A stretch of DNA of 64,000 nucleotides, taken from contig NZ_LWAE01000005.1 in the NCBI RefSeq assembly GCF_001623875.1, positions 1 through 64,000 of the forward strand, in the 5' to 3' direction. Below are positions 41,758 to 51,046 of the stretch, in pieces; within the stretch, counting starts at the first letter, position 1; each line of letters begins with the position of its first letter. The notes under the pieces are model-generated. The model ran no database searches and was not told the DNA's origin. It saw only the letters and a program-made list of their open reading frames with translations. Source of the DNA: Clostridium magnum DSM 2767. Lineage in GTDB: Bacteria > Bacillota > Clostridia > Clostridiales > Clostridiaceae. The position numbers were made by a program, and so were the translations under genes.

Positions 41758-42918
41758 ATGTTTAGAAACTACAGACCTGTATGGGCAGAAGTAAGTTTAG
41801 ATAATTTGGAATATAACATGAGAAATATAAAAGCTAAAGCGATGACTACAGAAATTTTTGGAATAGTTAAGGCAGATGCATATGGTCATGGCGCTCTGGA
41901 AGTTGCAAAAGTACTGCTTAAAAATGGAGCAACAAGATTGTCTGTGGCAGTTTTAAATGAAGGTATAGAGCTTAGAAAGGGAGGAATCACTTGTCCAATT
42001 AATATTTTAGGTGTTACTCCAGATACTTTATTTGAGGATCTTATTGAATACGATCTGGAACCAGTAGTATTTTCATATGAATATGCCAAAAAGTTATCTG
42101 AATGTGCAAGAAGTAAAAATAAAATAGTAAAAATACATTTTGCCTTAGATACTGGAATGGGAAGAATAGGATTTCTTCCTACAGAGGAAAGTGTAGAAGA
42201 AGTGGTAGAAATAAGCAGAATTCCTAATATTCAAGTTGAGGGACTTTTTTCACACTTCTCTACAGCAGATGAGGAAGATAAAGAATATTCCCATCTCCAA
42301 TTTGATAAATATAGATGGTTTGATAACCGGTTAAAAGAAAAAGGTGTAAATATTAAAATTAGAAGTATTTGCAACAGTGCGGCAATAATTGAATTACCGG
42401 AAGCTTACTGTGATGGGGTAAGGCCTGGAATAATAATTTATGGATATTATCCTTCAGAAAAAGTAGATAAAAAGAATCTGGATGTTAAGCCTGTAATGAC
42501 ACTAAAAGCTAATATTGTTCACCTAAAAACATTAGAGAAAGATCAATATATAGGATATGGAAGAAAATTTAAAACTGAGAGAAGAAGTACTATAGCTACT
42601 TTACCAGTTGGATATGCTGATGGATATACTAGAATATTATCTGGAAAATCAAAAGTAATAATAAATGGTAAATTTGCACCGGTTGTAGGTAATATTTGCA
42701 TGGACCAATGCATGATTGATGTTACAGAGATTGAAGATGTAAAGGTTGGAGACAAAGTAATACTTATGGGCAGTGATGGAGAGGTTAAGTTTGATGCTGA
42801 GGATATAGCAAAAATTTTAGGTTCAATAGAAAATGAAGTACTTTGTATGATAAGTAAGAGAGTTCCAAGGGTATATATAAAGAATGGAGAAGTTGTGAAG
42901 GTGAAAAATTATCTATAA
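41758..42918 (+). CDS. alr: alanine racemase
   Basis: 386 residues, standard length. The PLP lysine is Lys38 in IVKADAYGHG. The second catalytic residue, Tyr, is in YIGYGRKF, and DTGMGRIGF, HFSTADEED and GNICMDQCMIDV are intact. It interconverts L- and D-alanine, usually for peptidoglycan. Here it follows an amino-acid/peptide utilisation cluster and its regulator, so a catabolic or spore-linked second alr is possible. The ATG has AAGAGGAG. Confidence 0.93.
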   Translation: MFRNYRPVWAEVSLDNLEYNMRNIKAKAMTTEIFGIVKADAYGHGALEVAKVLLKNGATRLSVAVLNEGIELRKGGITCPINILGVTPDTLFEDLIEYDLEPVVFSYEYAKKLSECARSKNKIVKIHFALDTGMGRIGFLPTEESVEEVVEISRIPNIQVEGLFSHFSTADEEDKEYSHLQFDKYRWFDNRLKEKGVNIKIRSICNSAAIIELPEAYCDGVRPGIIIYGYYPSEKVDKKNLDVKPVMTLKANIVHLKTLEKDQYIGYGRKFKTERRSTIATLPVGYADGYTRILSGKSKVIINGKFAPVVGNICMDQCMIDVTEIEDVKVGDKVILMGSDGEVKFDAEDIAKILGSIENEVLCMISKRVPRVYIKNGEVVKVKNYL

Positions 42919-43046
42919 ATGATTTGAAGGCTAATAAGTGACCTAAGAATTTTATAGTTTGATTGAAATACGTAACAAATATCCTATAGTAATATTATGG
43001 CAGTAAGAAGCATTTAGCCTGTACCGTACATATCAACTACATGAGT

Positions 43047-43076
43047 AAAAGCCGTATATTGTACGGCTTTTATCAT
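43047..43076. terminator. bidirectional terminator between alr and the LysR gene
   Basis: AAAAGCCGTA pairs with TACGGCTTTT. A residues on the left and T residues on the right allow use in both directions for the convergent genes. Confidence 0.8.
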
Positions 43077-43098
43077 TATATGGATGGTGGGGATGTCT

Positions 43099-43995
43099 TT
43101 AGTCTGAGCTTTTGCTATCACCCAAGGCAAGCTTAGCAAAATAATCAATAGAAAACTGACGAAATAAGCGTGCTGCTTGCGGAAGATATCGCTCTTCTTT
43201 GCATGTTAGTGATATAGTACGCTTACATATAGGTTCTTCAATATGTAAAAGAACCATAGAAGAGCCTGTAGAACCTCCCCAGGTGATGGCAGGAATAAAT
43301 GCAATACCCTGGCCTGCCCTTATTAAACCACGTACAGTTGCAGGATCATCACTTTCAAAGACTACATGAGGAGTGAATCCAGCATATTTACAAAAAGTAT
43401 CAGTTATTTCTCTAAGAACCTTTCCCTGTTTCAAACTGATAAAATCACTACCAGCAACTTCGTTAAGTTTTACACTACCACGCTTAGCTAGAGGATGTTC
43501 TGTTGGCACCGCTAAAAAAATTTCTTCAGATATTAAAGGAATATTATTAGTGCCCTCCAGTTTCATAAGTGGTGATGATATACACAAATCAAAATCAGGT
43601 CTTGCTGCCGGACTTGGAAAATGCTGAATAAGATTAAAATTTATGTGTGGGTGCTCCTTTCTAAAAGAGGCTAGAAGCTCTGGCAGAAGGTTTGAGGCTG
43701 CAAGAACTGCAAGTTTAACCTCGCCAAATGTTTTTCCAGCCAAATCATTAAGTTCTTGTTTACCGTCCTCTAATGCTCCTAATGCTTGATCTACTCTTGT
43801 CAAAAAAGTCCTACCATAGTCATTGAGATGTATGTATTTTCCACGACGATCAAATAATAAAACACCAAGTTCTTTTTCCAAAAGAGAAATAGTTTTGCTT
43901 AGTGCCGGTTGAGGAATGCGAAGTTCTTCAGCAGCTCGCGTCATATGTTCAAGACGAGCCACTGTCTGAAAATATTTAAGTTGCAATAGTTCCAT
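43099..43995 (-). CDS. mdcR: LysR-family regulator of the malonate decarboxylase operon
   Basis: 298 residues. The N-terminal LysR helix-turn-helix is LQYFQTVARLEHMTRAAEEL, then LRIPQPALSKTISLLEKELG. The effector domain contains FDLCISSPLM and a PATVRGLIRAGQGIAFIP stretch. It is transcribed away from mdcA with a 108-bp shared control region, the usual arrangement for LysR activators and their targets, so malonate or malonyl-derivative control of the operon is likely. The ATG follows AAAGGAT. The symbol is by context, since general LysR sequence does not identify the ligand. Confidence 0.78.
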   Translation of the reverse strand: MELLQLKYFQTVARLEHMTRAAEELRIPQPALSKTISLLEKELGVLLFDRRGKYIHLNDYGRTFLTRVDQALGALEDGKQELNDLAGKTFGEVKLAVLAASNLLPELLASFRKEHPHINFNLIQHFPSPAARPDFDLCISSPLMKLEGTNNIPLISEEIFLAVPTEHPLAKRGSVKLNEVAGSDFISLKQGKVLREITDTFCKYAGFTPHVVFESDDPATVRGLIRAGQGIAFIPAITWGGSTGSSMVLLHIEEPICKRTISLTCKEERYLPQAARLFRQFSIDYFAKLALGDSKSSD

Positions 43996-44008
43996 AACTT
44001 ATCCTTTC

Positions 44009-44077
44009 ATACATTTAAATGTATATATATTATACATAATTATATATTAGACGTTATATATATATCAAGTTTATAAT
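44009..44077 (+). promoter_or_regulatory. divergent control region with LysR-type palindrome
   Basis: ATACATTTAAATGTAT (44009-44024) is a perfect 16-bp palindrome of the T-N11-A kind bound by LysR proteins. A second imperfect dyad, ATGTATATATATTATACAT, overlaps it (44019-44037). TATAAT at 44072-44077 is the likely mdcA -10; no good -35 is present, which fits activator dependence. Confidence 0.65.
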
Positions 44078-44103
44078 GAAAATAAGGAAAGGGGAATGAT
44101 ATC

Positions 44104-45765
44104 ATGAATCAATCCAGTTTAATTACTGACTCACAACGTTCATGGACAACTCGTCGTGATAAGAAAGCACGCCAAATGGCTAAAGTAGAAAAGTTAGTAA
44201 ATGGACGAGTTATACCAACGAATAAAATTGTAGAAGTTCTTGAGGCACTTATAGCGACAGGTGATTGTGTAGCCTTAGAAGGGAACAATCAAAAACAGGC
44301 ATCTTTCCTTTCAGCTGCTCTAAATCAGGTTGATCCAAATAAAGTTAATAATCTACACATGGTTATGTCCAGCATATCAAGACCCGAACATCTTGATATT
44401 TTTGAAAAGGGAATTGCAAGCAAGTTAGATTTCTCTTTCGCAGGACCGCAAAGTCTTCGTATGGCCCAAATGATTGAGGATGGAACGGTGAATGTTGGTT
44501 CAATCCACACCTATCTTGAGTTATATGGAAGATTATTTATTGATTTTACACCAAACATAGCTTTAATTGCCGCAGATAAAGCGGATGCACAAGGGAATCT
44601 TTATACAGGACCAAATACAGAAGAAACACCAACAATTGTTGAGGCTACAGCGTTCCGTGATGGAATTGTTATAGCCCAAGTAAATGAACTAACAGATGAA
44701 CTACCTAGAGTAGATATTCCAAGTTCATGGGTAGACTTTGTTGTTGTATCTGACAAACCATATCAATTAGAAGCATTATTTACAAGAGACCCTAGACAAA
44801 TTAGCGAAATGCATGTTCTTATGGGTATGATGGCTATTAGAGGAATATATGAACGTCATAATATAAAGTCCCTTAATCATGGAGTAGGCTTTAACACAGC
44901 AGCAATTGAATTACTTCTTCCTACATATGGTGAATCACTCGGATTAAAGGGTAAGATATGCAGGAACTGGGTCCTTAATCCACACCCAACATTGATTCCA
45001 GCTATAGAGAGTGGTTGGGTAGAAAGTATTCACTGCTTTGGTGGAGAGTTAGGGATGGAAAAGTATGTTGCGGCAAGGCCAGATATATTCTTTACCGGTA
45101 AAGATGGAAGTCTTCGCTCAAATCGTGCAATGTGTCAGGTTGCTGGCCAATATGCAGTAGATGCCTTTGTTGGATCTACACTTCAAATGGATGCTGATGG
45201 TCATTCATCAACAGTTACTCTTGGAAGACTTGCAGGTTATGGGGGAGCTCCTAACATGGGATCAGATCCACATGGAAGAAGACACTCTTCAGATGCTTGG
45301 TTAAATATGATAACAGGGGAAAGTTCAATTCAGCGTGGAAGAAAACTAGTTATCCAAATGGTTGAAACTTTCCAGCAGGGAAATAAGCCTGTATTTGTGG
45401 AATCATTAGATGCAATCAAAGTTGGACAAGATGCTAAATTGCCAATTGCACCAGTTATGGTGTATGGCGATGATGTAACACACGTAGTAACAGAAGAAGG
45501 AATTGCTTATTTATATAAAGCTCAAAACCTAGAAGAGCGTCGTCAGGCATTGACTGCTGTTGCTGGAGTAACTCCAATTGGACAGAGAAACAATCCAGAG
45601 GTTACAGAAAAATTAAGAAAAGCAGGAGTAATAGCTTTCCCAGAAGATCTTAAGATAAGACGTACAGATGCTAAACGTTCTTTACTGGCAGCAAAGAGTA
45701 TTGATGATCTTGTAACTTGGTCTTCAGGATTGTATGAACCACCAGCTAAGTTCCAAAGCTGGTAA
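44104..45765 (+). CDS. mdcA: malonate decarboxylase subunit alpha (acetyl-S-ACP:malonate ACP transferase)
   Basis: 553 residues, the expected size of MdcA. It starts WTTRRDKKARQMAKVEKLV, a family hallmark, and carries the CoA-transferase-like folds (VALEGNNQKQASFL; IALIAADKADAQGNLYTGPN; GGAPNMGSDPHGRRH). MdcA exchanges acetyl for malonyl on the acyl carrier protein, the first step of the cytoplasmic malonate decarboxylation cycle. The ATG has AAAGGGG. It is the first gene of mdcA-C-DE-G-H. Confidence 0.95.
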   Translation: MNQSSLITDSQRSWTTRRDKKARQMAKVEKLVNGRVIPTNKIVEVLEALIATGDCVALEGNNQKQASFLSAALNQVDPNKVNNLHMVMSSISRPEHLDIFEKGIASKLDFSFAGPQSLRMAQMIEDGTVNVGSIHTYLELYGRLFIDFTPNIALIAADKADAQGNLYTGPNTEETPTIVEATAFRDGIVIAQVNELTDELPRVDIPSSWVDFVVVSDKPYQLEALFTRDPRQISEMHVLMGMMAIRGIYERHNIKSLNHGVGFNTAAIELLLPTYGESLGLKGKICRNWVLNPHPTLIPAIESGWVESIHCFGGELGMEKYVAARPDIFFTGKDGSLRSNRAMCQVAGQYAVDAFVGSTLQMDADGHSSTVTLGRLAGYGGAPNMGSDPHGRRHSSDAWLNMITGESSIQRGRKLVIQMVETFQQGNKPVFVESLDAIKVGQDAKLPIAPVMVYGDDVTHVVTEEGIAYLYKAQNLEERRQALTAVAGVTPIGQRNNPEVTEKLRKAGVIAFPEDLKIRRTDAKRSLLAAKSIDDLVTWSSGLYEPPAKFQSW

Positions 45766-45819
45766 AATAGTGGTTTTATAATTATGAAGTGAATGATTAA
45801 GATTTGGAGGTAGCTGAAT

Positions 45820-46128
45820 ATGGAAAAGTTGACATTTGAGTATTCTGCAACAAAGTCTGTACCACAACGTGCATATGTTGGAGTAGTAGGTTCTGGAGAT
45901 TTAGAAATTTTATTAGAGCCAATAGAAGAAAAAAAGGCTTATGTTGTAGTAAGAACTAGATTTGATGGGTTTGGGCAAGTATGGAAAGGGTTGCTAGATA
46001 AATTTTTTCAAGCAAATGACATTGCTGCAAAGATTGAAATTAATGACTTTGGTGCAACACCAGGTATGGTTACAATGAGATTATTACAAGCTTTGGAGGT
46101 GAGTAGTAGTGATAAAGCTCAAGGATAG
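45820..46128 (+). CDS. mdcC: malonate decarboxylase acyl carrier protein (delta)
   Basis: 102 residues. Ser25 in VGVVGSGDLEIL is the expected attachment site of the 2'-(5''-phosphoribosyl)-3'-dephospho-CoA prosthetic group. The remainder (DGFGQVWKGLLDKFF, INDFGATPGMV) matches MdcC throughout. It carries acetyl and malonyl thioesters between the alpha, beta and gamma subunits. The ATG follows TGGAGG. Its 3' end overlaps the start of mdcDE by 20 bases. Confidence 0.95.
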   Translation: MEKLTFEYSATKSVPQRAYVGVVGSGDLEILLEPIEEKKAYVVVRTRFDGFGQVWKGLLDKFFQANDIAAKIEINDFGATPGMVTMRLLQALEVSSSDKAQG

Positions 46129-47806
46129 TTTTGTAGAACTTAGAGCACGTGATCGTGCAAAAGCATTGCTTGATGAAGGAACTTTTAGAGAATTGCTTGG
46201 ACCCTTTGAAAAATTTGAATCGCCACACTTAGAACCACAGGGTATTGTACCACAATGTGATGATGGAGTTGTAGTGGCTCGCGGAACAATTTTAGGAGAG
46301 AGAGCAGTTGTTATTGCTATAGAAGGTGCCTTCCAGGGCGGCGGTATTGGTGAAGTTTCAGGAGCAAAGATTGCTGGTGCATTAGAAATAGCGGTTCATG
46401 ATAATGAAAAAGGTGTAAAAACTAATGCAGTAATAGTGCTTGATAGCGGTGGAGTTAGACTTCAAGAGGCTAATTATGGGCTTCTATCAATTTCTGAAAT
46501 TCAATCTGCAATTGTTGCATTACGTAATTACGTTCCAGTAATCGGTGTTATACCAGGAAAAATAGGATGTTTTGGTGGAATGTCCATGACAGCAGGTCTA
46601 TTCAGCAAAATTATTATTACCCGTGAAGGAAGAATGACACTAAATGGACCTGAAGTTATTGAACAGGAAGCAGGAGTAGCCGAATTTGATGCTAGTGATA
46701 AGAGATTAATATGGAATACTATTGGTGGAGCTCAACGTCAGGCTATAGGACTTGCTGATATCCTTACTGAAGACGATATTAATGATATTTCTGAAGCGGT
46801 TAGAGCAGCAGTAAAGGAGGGAAAGCCTTCTAAACTAAGAAGTAAAAAAATAGATCTTTATCTTTCACGTATTAATACTGTTGATCCAACTAAACCTTTA
46901 AGCCCAATGGAAGTTCGTAAAATGTGGGTAGAGGATGAACCTTTAGAAAAAGAAACAAGTAAAGATGTAGAAGACGCTGAACAAAATGAAAAGATGATGA
47001 GCAGAGGAAGAATCTGGTTTGAAGAATTGACAGGCGTAGACAATCTAAAGGTAGGAGCTGTACCATCAGTATTATGTGCTGATGGTAAGCTAGGGGATGA
47101 ACTAGTTCGTTATATTGCTGTAGTACCTAATCCAAACGGTCGTTTCCCAAGAGCTCGCAAAGGAGAAGTTGGTCTTGAAGAAGGGTGGACTATTGCTAAG
47201 TATGTAAAAGAAGCAATGGAGGAAGATGCTAATAAAGAAAAGAAGCGTCCAATAATTGCAGTAGTAGATGTACCAAGCCAAGCTTATGGATATAAGGAAG
47301 AATTACTTGGTATATTCCAGTCTTGTGCAGGTGCTGTTGATGCCTATGCTTCAGCAAGATATGCTGGTCATCCAATTGTTTCTCTATTAGTTGGACCTGC
47401 TATATCAGGAGCGTTTTTAACACACGGATATCAAGCAAATAGAATTATTGCATTAGATGATCCAGGGGTGCTAGTACATGCAATGTCAAAGCAATCTGCT
47501 GCTAGAATTACTAAGCGTACAATAGAAGAATTAGATGAAGCAGCTAAAAAAGTTCCTTCTATAGCTTATGATATTCAATCATATTCAACTTTAGGAACTC
47601 TAGAAGAATTAGTTAGTGGAATTGATGTTGCAGAACCAAATGCAGAACACATTAAAATCATAAAAGAAAAGCTGTGTAAAGCTATAGAAGTGACTCGTAC
47701 TTCTGGAATTAGAGATTTAAGTAACCGTCTTACTTCAGAGAAGGCTCTTATAGGAAGAGCAGCTGGAATTAATGTTCGTAGTAGGTTGAAAGAAGAATGG
47801 GATTAA
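46109..47806 (+). CDS. mdcDE: malonate decarboxylase beta-gamma fusion
   Basis: 565 residues. Residues 1 to about 290 are MdcD (FQGGGIGEVSGAKIAGALE; LDSGGVRLQEANYG; GCFGGMSMTAGLFS), a carboxyltransferase-like subunit that decarboxylates malonyl-ACP. After an acidic linker (ETSKDVEDAEQNEK), residues about 295-565 are MdcE (GRIWFEELTGV; VVDVPSQAYGYKEE; GPAISGAFLTHGYQANR). In many bacteria these are two genes; here they are one continuous frame. The GTG start lies eight bases after GGAGG within the end of mdcC. Confidence 0.95.
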   Translation: MIKLKDSFVELRARDRAKALLDEGTFRELLGPFEKFESPHLEPQGIVPQCDDGVVVARGTILGERAVVIAIEGAFQGGGIGEVSGAKIAGALEIAVHDNEKGVKTNAVIVLDSGGVRLQEANYGLLSISEIQSAIVALRNYVPVIGVIPGKIGCFGGMSMTAGLFSKIIITREGRMTLNGPEVIEQEAGVAEFDASDKRLIWNTIGGAQRQAIGLADILTEDDINDISEAVRAAVKEGKPSKLRSKKIDLYLSRINTVDPTKPLSPMEVRKMWVEDEPLEKETSKDVEDAEQNEKMMSRGRIWFEELTGVDNLKVGAVPSVLCADGKLGDELVRYIAVVPNPNGRFPRARKGEVGLEEGWTIAKYVKEAMEEDANKEKKRPIIAVVDVPSQAYGYKEELLGIFQSCAGAVDAYASARYAGHPIVSLLVGPAISGAFLTHGYQANRIIALDDPGVLVHAMSKQSAARITKRTIEELDEAAKKVPSIAYDIQSYSTLGTLEELVSGIDVAEPNAEHIKIIKEKLCKAIEVTRTSGIRDLSNRLTSEKALIGRAAGINVRSRLKEEWD

Positions 47807-48438
47807 AGGTTAATGATTTATTAAAGATTAAGGATGTAAGTGATCTTATTGGAGATTTTACGGATTCTACATGGATTAATGAAGCAGTGAAAGGGGCGCC
47901 ACTTGTGGTGGTGCGCTGTGCTCCATTAATAAATGATATGGTTCCAGTAGGGATACGGGGTACTAATAGAAGTCAGCGCTGTGCTGCCACTATATTGTGC
48001 AGTAGTATAGTTAAAATCATAACGCCTGAACAATTAGCAGAAGGAAAGCTGTGGAGAACCAGTAAACATATAAGGGAAACCCATATATTTAAGACACTTG
48101 AGGCTGTGGATAGCATCTTAGGAAGCCATGATATCACTTGGGGACCTACGGGAAGTGTTGGATTTGAATTGGCTAGTGGAGTAGAGACTGTAACTCCTAC
48201 TAGTGACTTAGATGTTGTTATTAGAGTACCAAGCATTTTATCTGTTAAAACTGGTAAGGACATTACAAAGGACTTATTAACCGTGCCAACCAAGGTAGAT
48301 ATACAACTTGAAACGCCAAAAGGAAGTGTAGCTTTAGCTGAGTATGCAAGAGGCGATAGTCCTGTTTTAGTTAGAACTGTTAACGGACCCAAATTAGTTA
48401 AAAATCTATGGTCTGAAAATGAAAATTTGGAGGGATAG
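47797..48438 (+). CDS. mdcG: malonate decarboxylase holo-ACP synthase (phosphoribosyl-dephospho-CoA transferase)
   Basis: 213 residues. The nucleotidyltransferase core is visible: GIRGTNRSQR, TWGPTGSVGFELASG and the acidic pair in TSDLDVVIR. MdcG attaches the prosthetic group precursor to Ser of MdcC. The ATG overlaps the mdcDE stop by ten bases, indicating translational coupling. The enzyme that makes the precursor, MdcB (CitG-like), is not encoded in this window. Confidence 0.93.
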   Translation: MGLKVNDLLKIKDVSDLIGDFTDSTWINEAVKGAPLVVVRCAPLINDMVPVGIRGTNRSQRCAATILCSSIVKIITPEQLAEGKLWRTSKHIRETHIFKTLEAVDSILGSHDITWGPTGSVGFELASGVETVTPTSDLDVVIRVPSILSVKTGKDITKDLLTVPTKVDIQLETPKGSVALAEYARGDSPVLVRTVNGPKLVKNLWSENENLEG

Positions 48439-48439
48439 T

Positions 48440-49369
48440 ATGAGCACAGCATTTTTATTTCCAGGTCAAGGTTCACAACAACCAAATATGCTTCATGAAC
48501 TGCCTAAACATCCTATGGTTACAAAAACTATTGAAGAAGCAAGCTTGGTTTTAGGAAGAGATGTACTTTTATTAGATACTAAAGAATCGCTTTTATCTAC
48601 TGTTTCAGTTCAGCTCTCCTTACTTATTTCCGGTGTAGCTATAGCTCGAGTGTTAAAATCTGAGGGAGCGGTTCCTGATATAGTTGCAGGGCATTCAGTA
48701 GGATCCTTTGCAGCAGCTGTTGTATCTGGTGCATTAGATTTTAGAGATGCATTGTCAGTAGTTGAACTAAGAGGAAAACTTATGGAGAACAGCTATCCTA
48801 AAGGTTACGGCATGGGAGTTATTGTTGGGCTTGATGAACTACGTGTAAGTTCATTAGTAGATAAAGTAAATACAACAGATTCACCAGTCTTCATCGCAAA
48901 CTTAAATGCACAGGATCAAATCACAATTGCAGGCAGCATATCGGCAATCGAAGCAGTATTTACATTGGCACTTTCTGTGGGAGCCCATATGGCCAGGCTT
49001 CTAAAGGTAAGTGTACCATCTCATTGTGAACTCCTTGAAAAGGTTTCTAATGAAATAGCAAGCAAAATGGCAGCTATCCCATTAAAAGCTCCAACAGCAT
49101 TATTTATAGGCAATTGTAGAGCAAGAGTGCTTCGAAAAGCTGAAGAAATTGGACAAGACCTTTCAATTGGAGTTGCAAATCCCGTCCGATGGCATGAAGC
49201 TACTACATCAATGTTTGAACGAGGTGTTAGATTATTTGTAGAGCTTGGGCCAGGTCAGACACTCACTAATATGGCGAAGAAAGTATTCCCAGACGCTCGT
49301 TGTATTTCTGCACTGAATAGTGGAATTGAATCTACTCTTATTCTTATGAAGCGGGAAAGAGATAAGTAA
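48440..49369 (+). CDS. mdcH: malonate decarboxylase malonyl transferase subunit (FabD-like)
   Basis: 309 residues from the ATG at 48440, which has GGAGGG and abuts mdcG. FPGQGSQQPNM at the start, the nucleophile Ser86 in AGHSVGSFAAAV, the Arg region VVELRGKLMENS and the catalytic His in VPSHCELL define a malonyl-CoA:ACP transacylase. In this setting it is MdcH, which charges the carrier protein with malonyl from malonyl-CoA. It is the last gene of the operon. Confidence 0.92.
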   Translation: MSTAFLFPGQGSQQPNMLHELPKHPMVTKTIEEASLVLGRDVLLLDTKESLLSTVSVQLSLLISGVAIARVLKSEGAVPDIVAGHSVGSFAAAVVSGALDFRDALSVVELRGKLMENSYPKGYGMGVIVGLDELRVSSLVDKVNTTDSPVFIANLNAQDQITIAGSISAIEAVFTLALSVGAHMARLLKVSVPSHCELLEKVSNEIASKMAAIPLKAPTALFIGNCRARVLRKAEEIGQDLSIGVANPVRWHEATTSMFERGVRLFVELGPGQTLTNMAKKVFPDARCISALNSGIESTLILMKRERDK

Positions 49370-49448
49370 GCTTAATAGGTAAATAAGTTCTTACAAAAGA
49401 TTTGTAGTAATAACTAAAGGCTATTGCTTGCTAAAACTATAATTTTAA

Positions 49449-49499
49449 AAAGCATGTGGTGAATAATATTAGTTATTATATACCACATGCTTTATTTTT
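49449..49499. terminator. terminator of the mdc operon, probably bidirectional
   Basis: AAAGCATGTGGT pairs with ACCACATGCTTT across a 20-base loop, followed by ATTTTTG on the plus strand and preceded by AATTTTA, between convergent transcripts. Confidence 0.85.
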
Positions 49500-49607
49500 G
49501 TTAAAGTTCGGTATTTTACATTAGCCAATAAAGCTTAAAACAGCTCTTGTTCATTTTTCTAGTTGTTACGTTAAATAAGACAATTTCTATACTTATTTAT
49601 TTTCAGC

Positions 49608-50507
49608 TTATTCAATACAATGCTTATTTTCTTTAATAGAATGATCATAGTTTTTGTTTATTTCGTTTATAAATGTCGAGCCTAGCAACAGTACAGCACC
49701 TATAATCTGAAGCACTGTCATATTTTCGCCAAAAACAATGAATGAAGCAAATAATGATGTTGCTGGATCTATATAGCTCAATACAGCAATACTTTGACCC
49801 TTTAACCCCTTCATTCCGTAAAAGAATAGATAAAATCCCAGTCCAGTATGAATTACTCCCAATATGATAATGCATACAACTGAAAAACCCGTTACTGGAA
49901 ATAGGTTAACTCCCTCCGTTACAAAAACATAAGGTATAAGCATTATAGTTGCTAATGACAACTGCAACAATGTGGTTTCTAAACCATTCATATTTTTAAT
50001 GAACTTATTAGTCAACATCAAGGTTGCATAAAATATCGCTGCAGTGGCCCCATAGCAAATACCCAATAAATGATTATATTCTGCATTGCCATTTCCACTA
50101 TTCTGTACAATTAAAAACATTCCAAATACCGCAATACTTATATATACGGCCTTTTTCAGTGAGATTTTTTCTTTCAATACAATTGGTGATATAACAATGA
50201 CGAAAACAGGAGCAAAGTAATAACTTAAAGAAGCATTTGCAATGGTTGTATACTTATATGCCTGAAAAAGAAATATCCAATTAAATCCCAATGCAAAACT
50301 GGATAATAACAATACAGGAATATTTTTCTTAACGTTTGTCCAAGATATGTTTTGCTTGTTAACTATAGTAATGGCTAGCAAAAACAAGCTACCTATAAAA
50401 CCTCTCAGAAGAGCTATTTCGCTTGAGGCTAAGTCAATATATCTAACAAAAACTCCAATTGTACCGAAGATCATCATTGATAAGATAAAATATATTTTAA
50501 ATTTCAT
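49608..50507 (-). CDS. EamA/DMT-family permease
   Basis: 299 residues and ten predicted membrane helices in two EamA repeats (first ending VVISPIVLKEKISLKKAVYI; second GQSIAVLSYIDPATSLFASF then ENMTVLQIIGAVLLLGSTF). DMT permeases export amino acids or metabolites, or import nucleotide sugars. It points toward the mdc operon but is on the opposite strand and is not a known malonate carrier family. The ATG at 50507 has a weak GTGGGAACTTG upstream. Substrate unknown. Confidence 0.87.
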   Translation of the reverse strand: MKFKIYFILSMMIFGTIGVFVRYIDLASSEIALLRGFIGSLFLLAITIVNKQNISWTNVKKNIPVLLLSSFALGFNWIFLFQAYKYTTIANASLSYYFAPVFVIVISPIVLKEKISLKKAVYISIAVFGMFLIVQNSGNGNAEYNHLLGICYGATAAIFYATLMLTNKFIKNMNGLETTLLQLSLATIMLIPYVFVTEGVNLFPVTGFSVVCIIILGVIHTGLGFYLFFYGMKGLKGQSIAVLSYIDPATSLFASFIVFGENMTVLQIIGAVLLLGSTFINEINKNYDHSIKENKHCIE

Positions 50508-50630
50508 TTCAAGTTCCCACTTTCTACTAATATGATATTTTTACATAAATAAGATATAAACTTTCTCATACAGTAGAATCTATTGTTTATTAGAGAACTT
50601 TTTACAAATACCTAACAGTAACGATAAATT

Positions 50631-50684
50631 CTACTGTCTTGGTATTACTGGCGGGGAAAGCTTTCTTCTAATAATATCAACCAT
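50631..50684 (-). CDS. 17-codon peptide frame with strong ribosome binding site
   Basis: On the minus strand AAGGAGGAATTTAGAATG begins a frame reading VDIIRRKLSPPVIPRQ after Met and stopping at TAG. The stop codon sits in the arm of an inverted repeat (ACAGTAGAAT at 50570-50579 and ATTCTACTGT at 50628-50637), about 125 bases upstream of the EamA permease on the same strand. It could be a leader peptide with an attenuator-like hairpin or the stump of a deleted gene. Confidence 0.35.
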   Translation of the reverse strand: MVDIIRRKLSPPVIPRQ

Positions 50685-50872
50685 TCTAAATTCCTCCTTA
50701 TTCCTAAATTTCTATTAAGCCTTGGTTTCGTTCAATAGTGTTTATTGTAACTTCAAGTAAAACAAAACTAGATAAAGCATTAGACCTTATTCAAGTATCT
50801 TGTTCAGCATATATTCTTTATAACACTATTTTCACATGAATATATCAATTATAACACCTTTTGTAGCATTTC

Positions 50873-50965
50873 ACCAATTATTGTATTAAATCAACTTTAG
50901 AGGCAATATGCAAAGCTTTGGACTGCCAACCAGGTGATATTTTAGAATATAGAAATGATATATAA
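50873..50965 (+). pseudogene. C-terminal remnant of a Cro/CI-type regulator
   Basis: The frame reads STLEAICKALDCQPGDILEY then RNDI and TAA at 50963. This is the characteristic end of small YozG-like HTH_26 regulators. The first roughly 45 residues are missing and no start is visible. The remaining bases from 50685 to 51046 show no gene. Confidence 0.65.
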
Positions 50966-51046
50966 ATGTCATCAATTTTATGATTATTGACATGTTAATT
51001 GAATCGTGTTAATATAGCTAATATATATACAACATATGATATAAAA

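Noticed and set aside
47973..48485. 170-codon frame antisense to mdcG
   Set aside because: mdcG is clear on the plus strand and the operon is tightly packed; the reverse frame is a shadow.
49608..50507. EamA permease as the malonate carrier
   Set aside because: It lies on the opposite strand to the mdc operon and DMT proteins are not known malonate importers.
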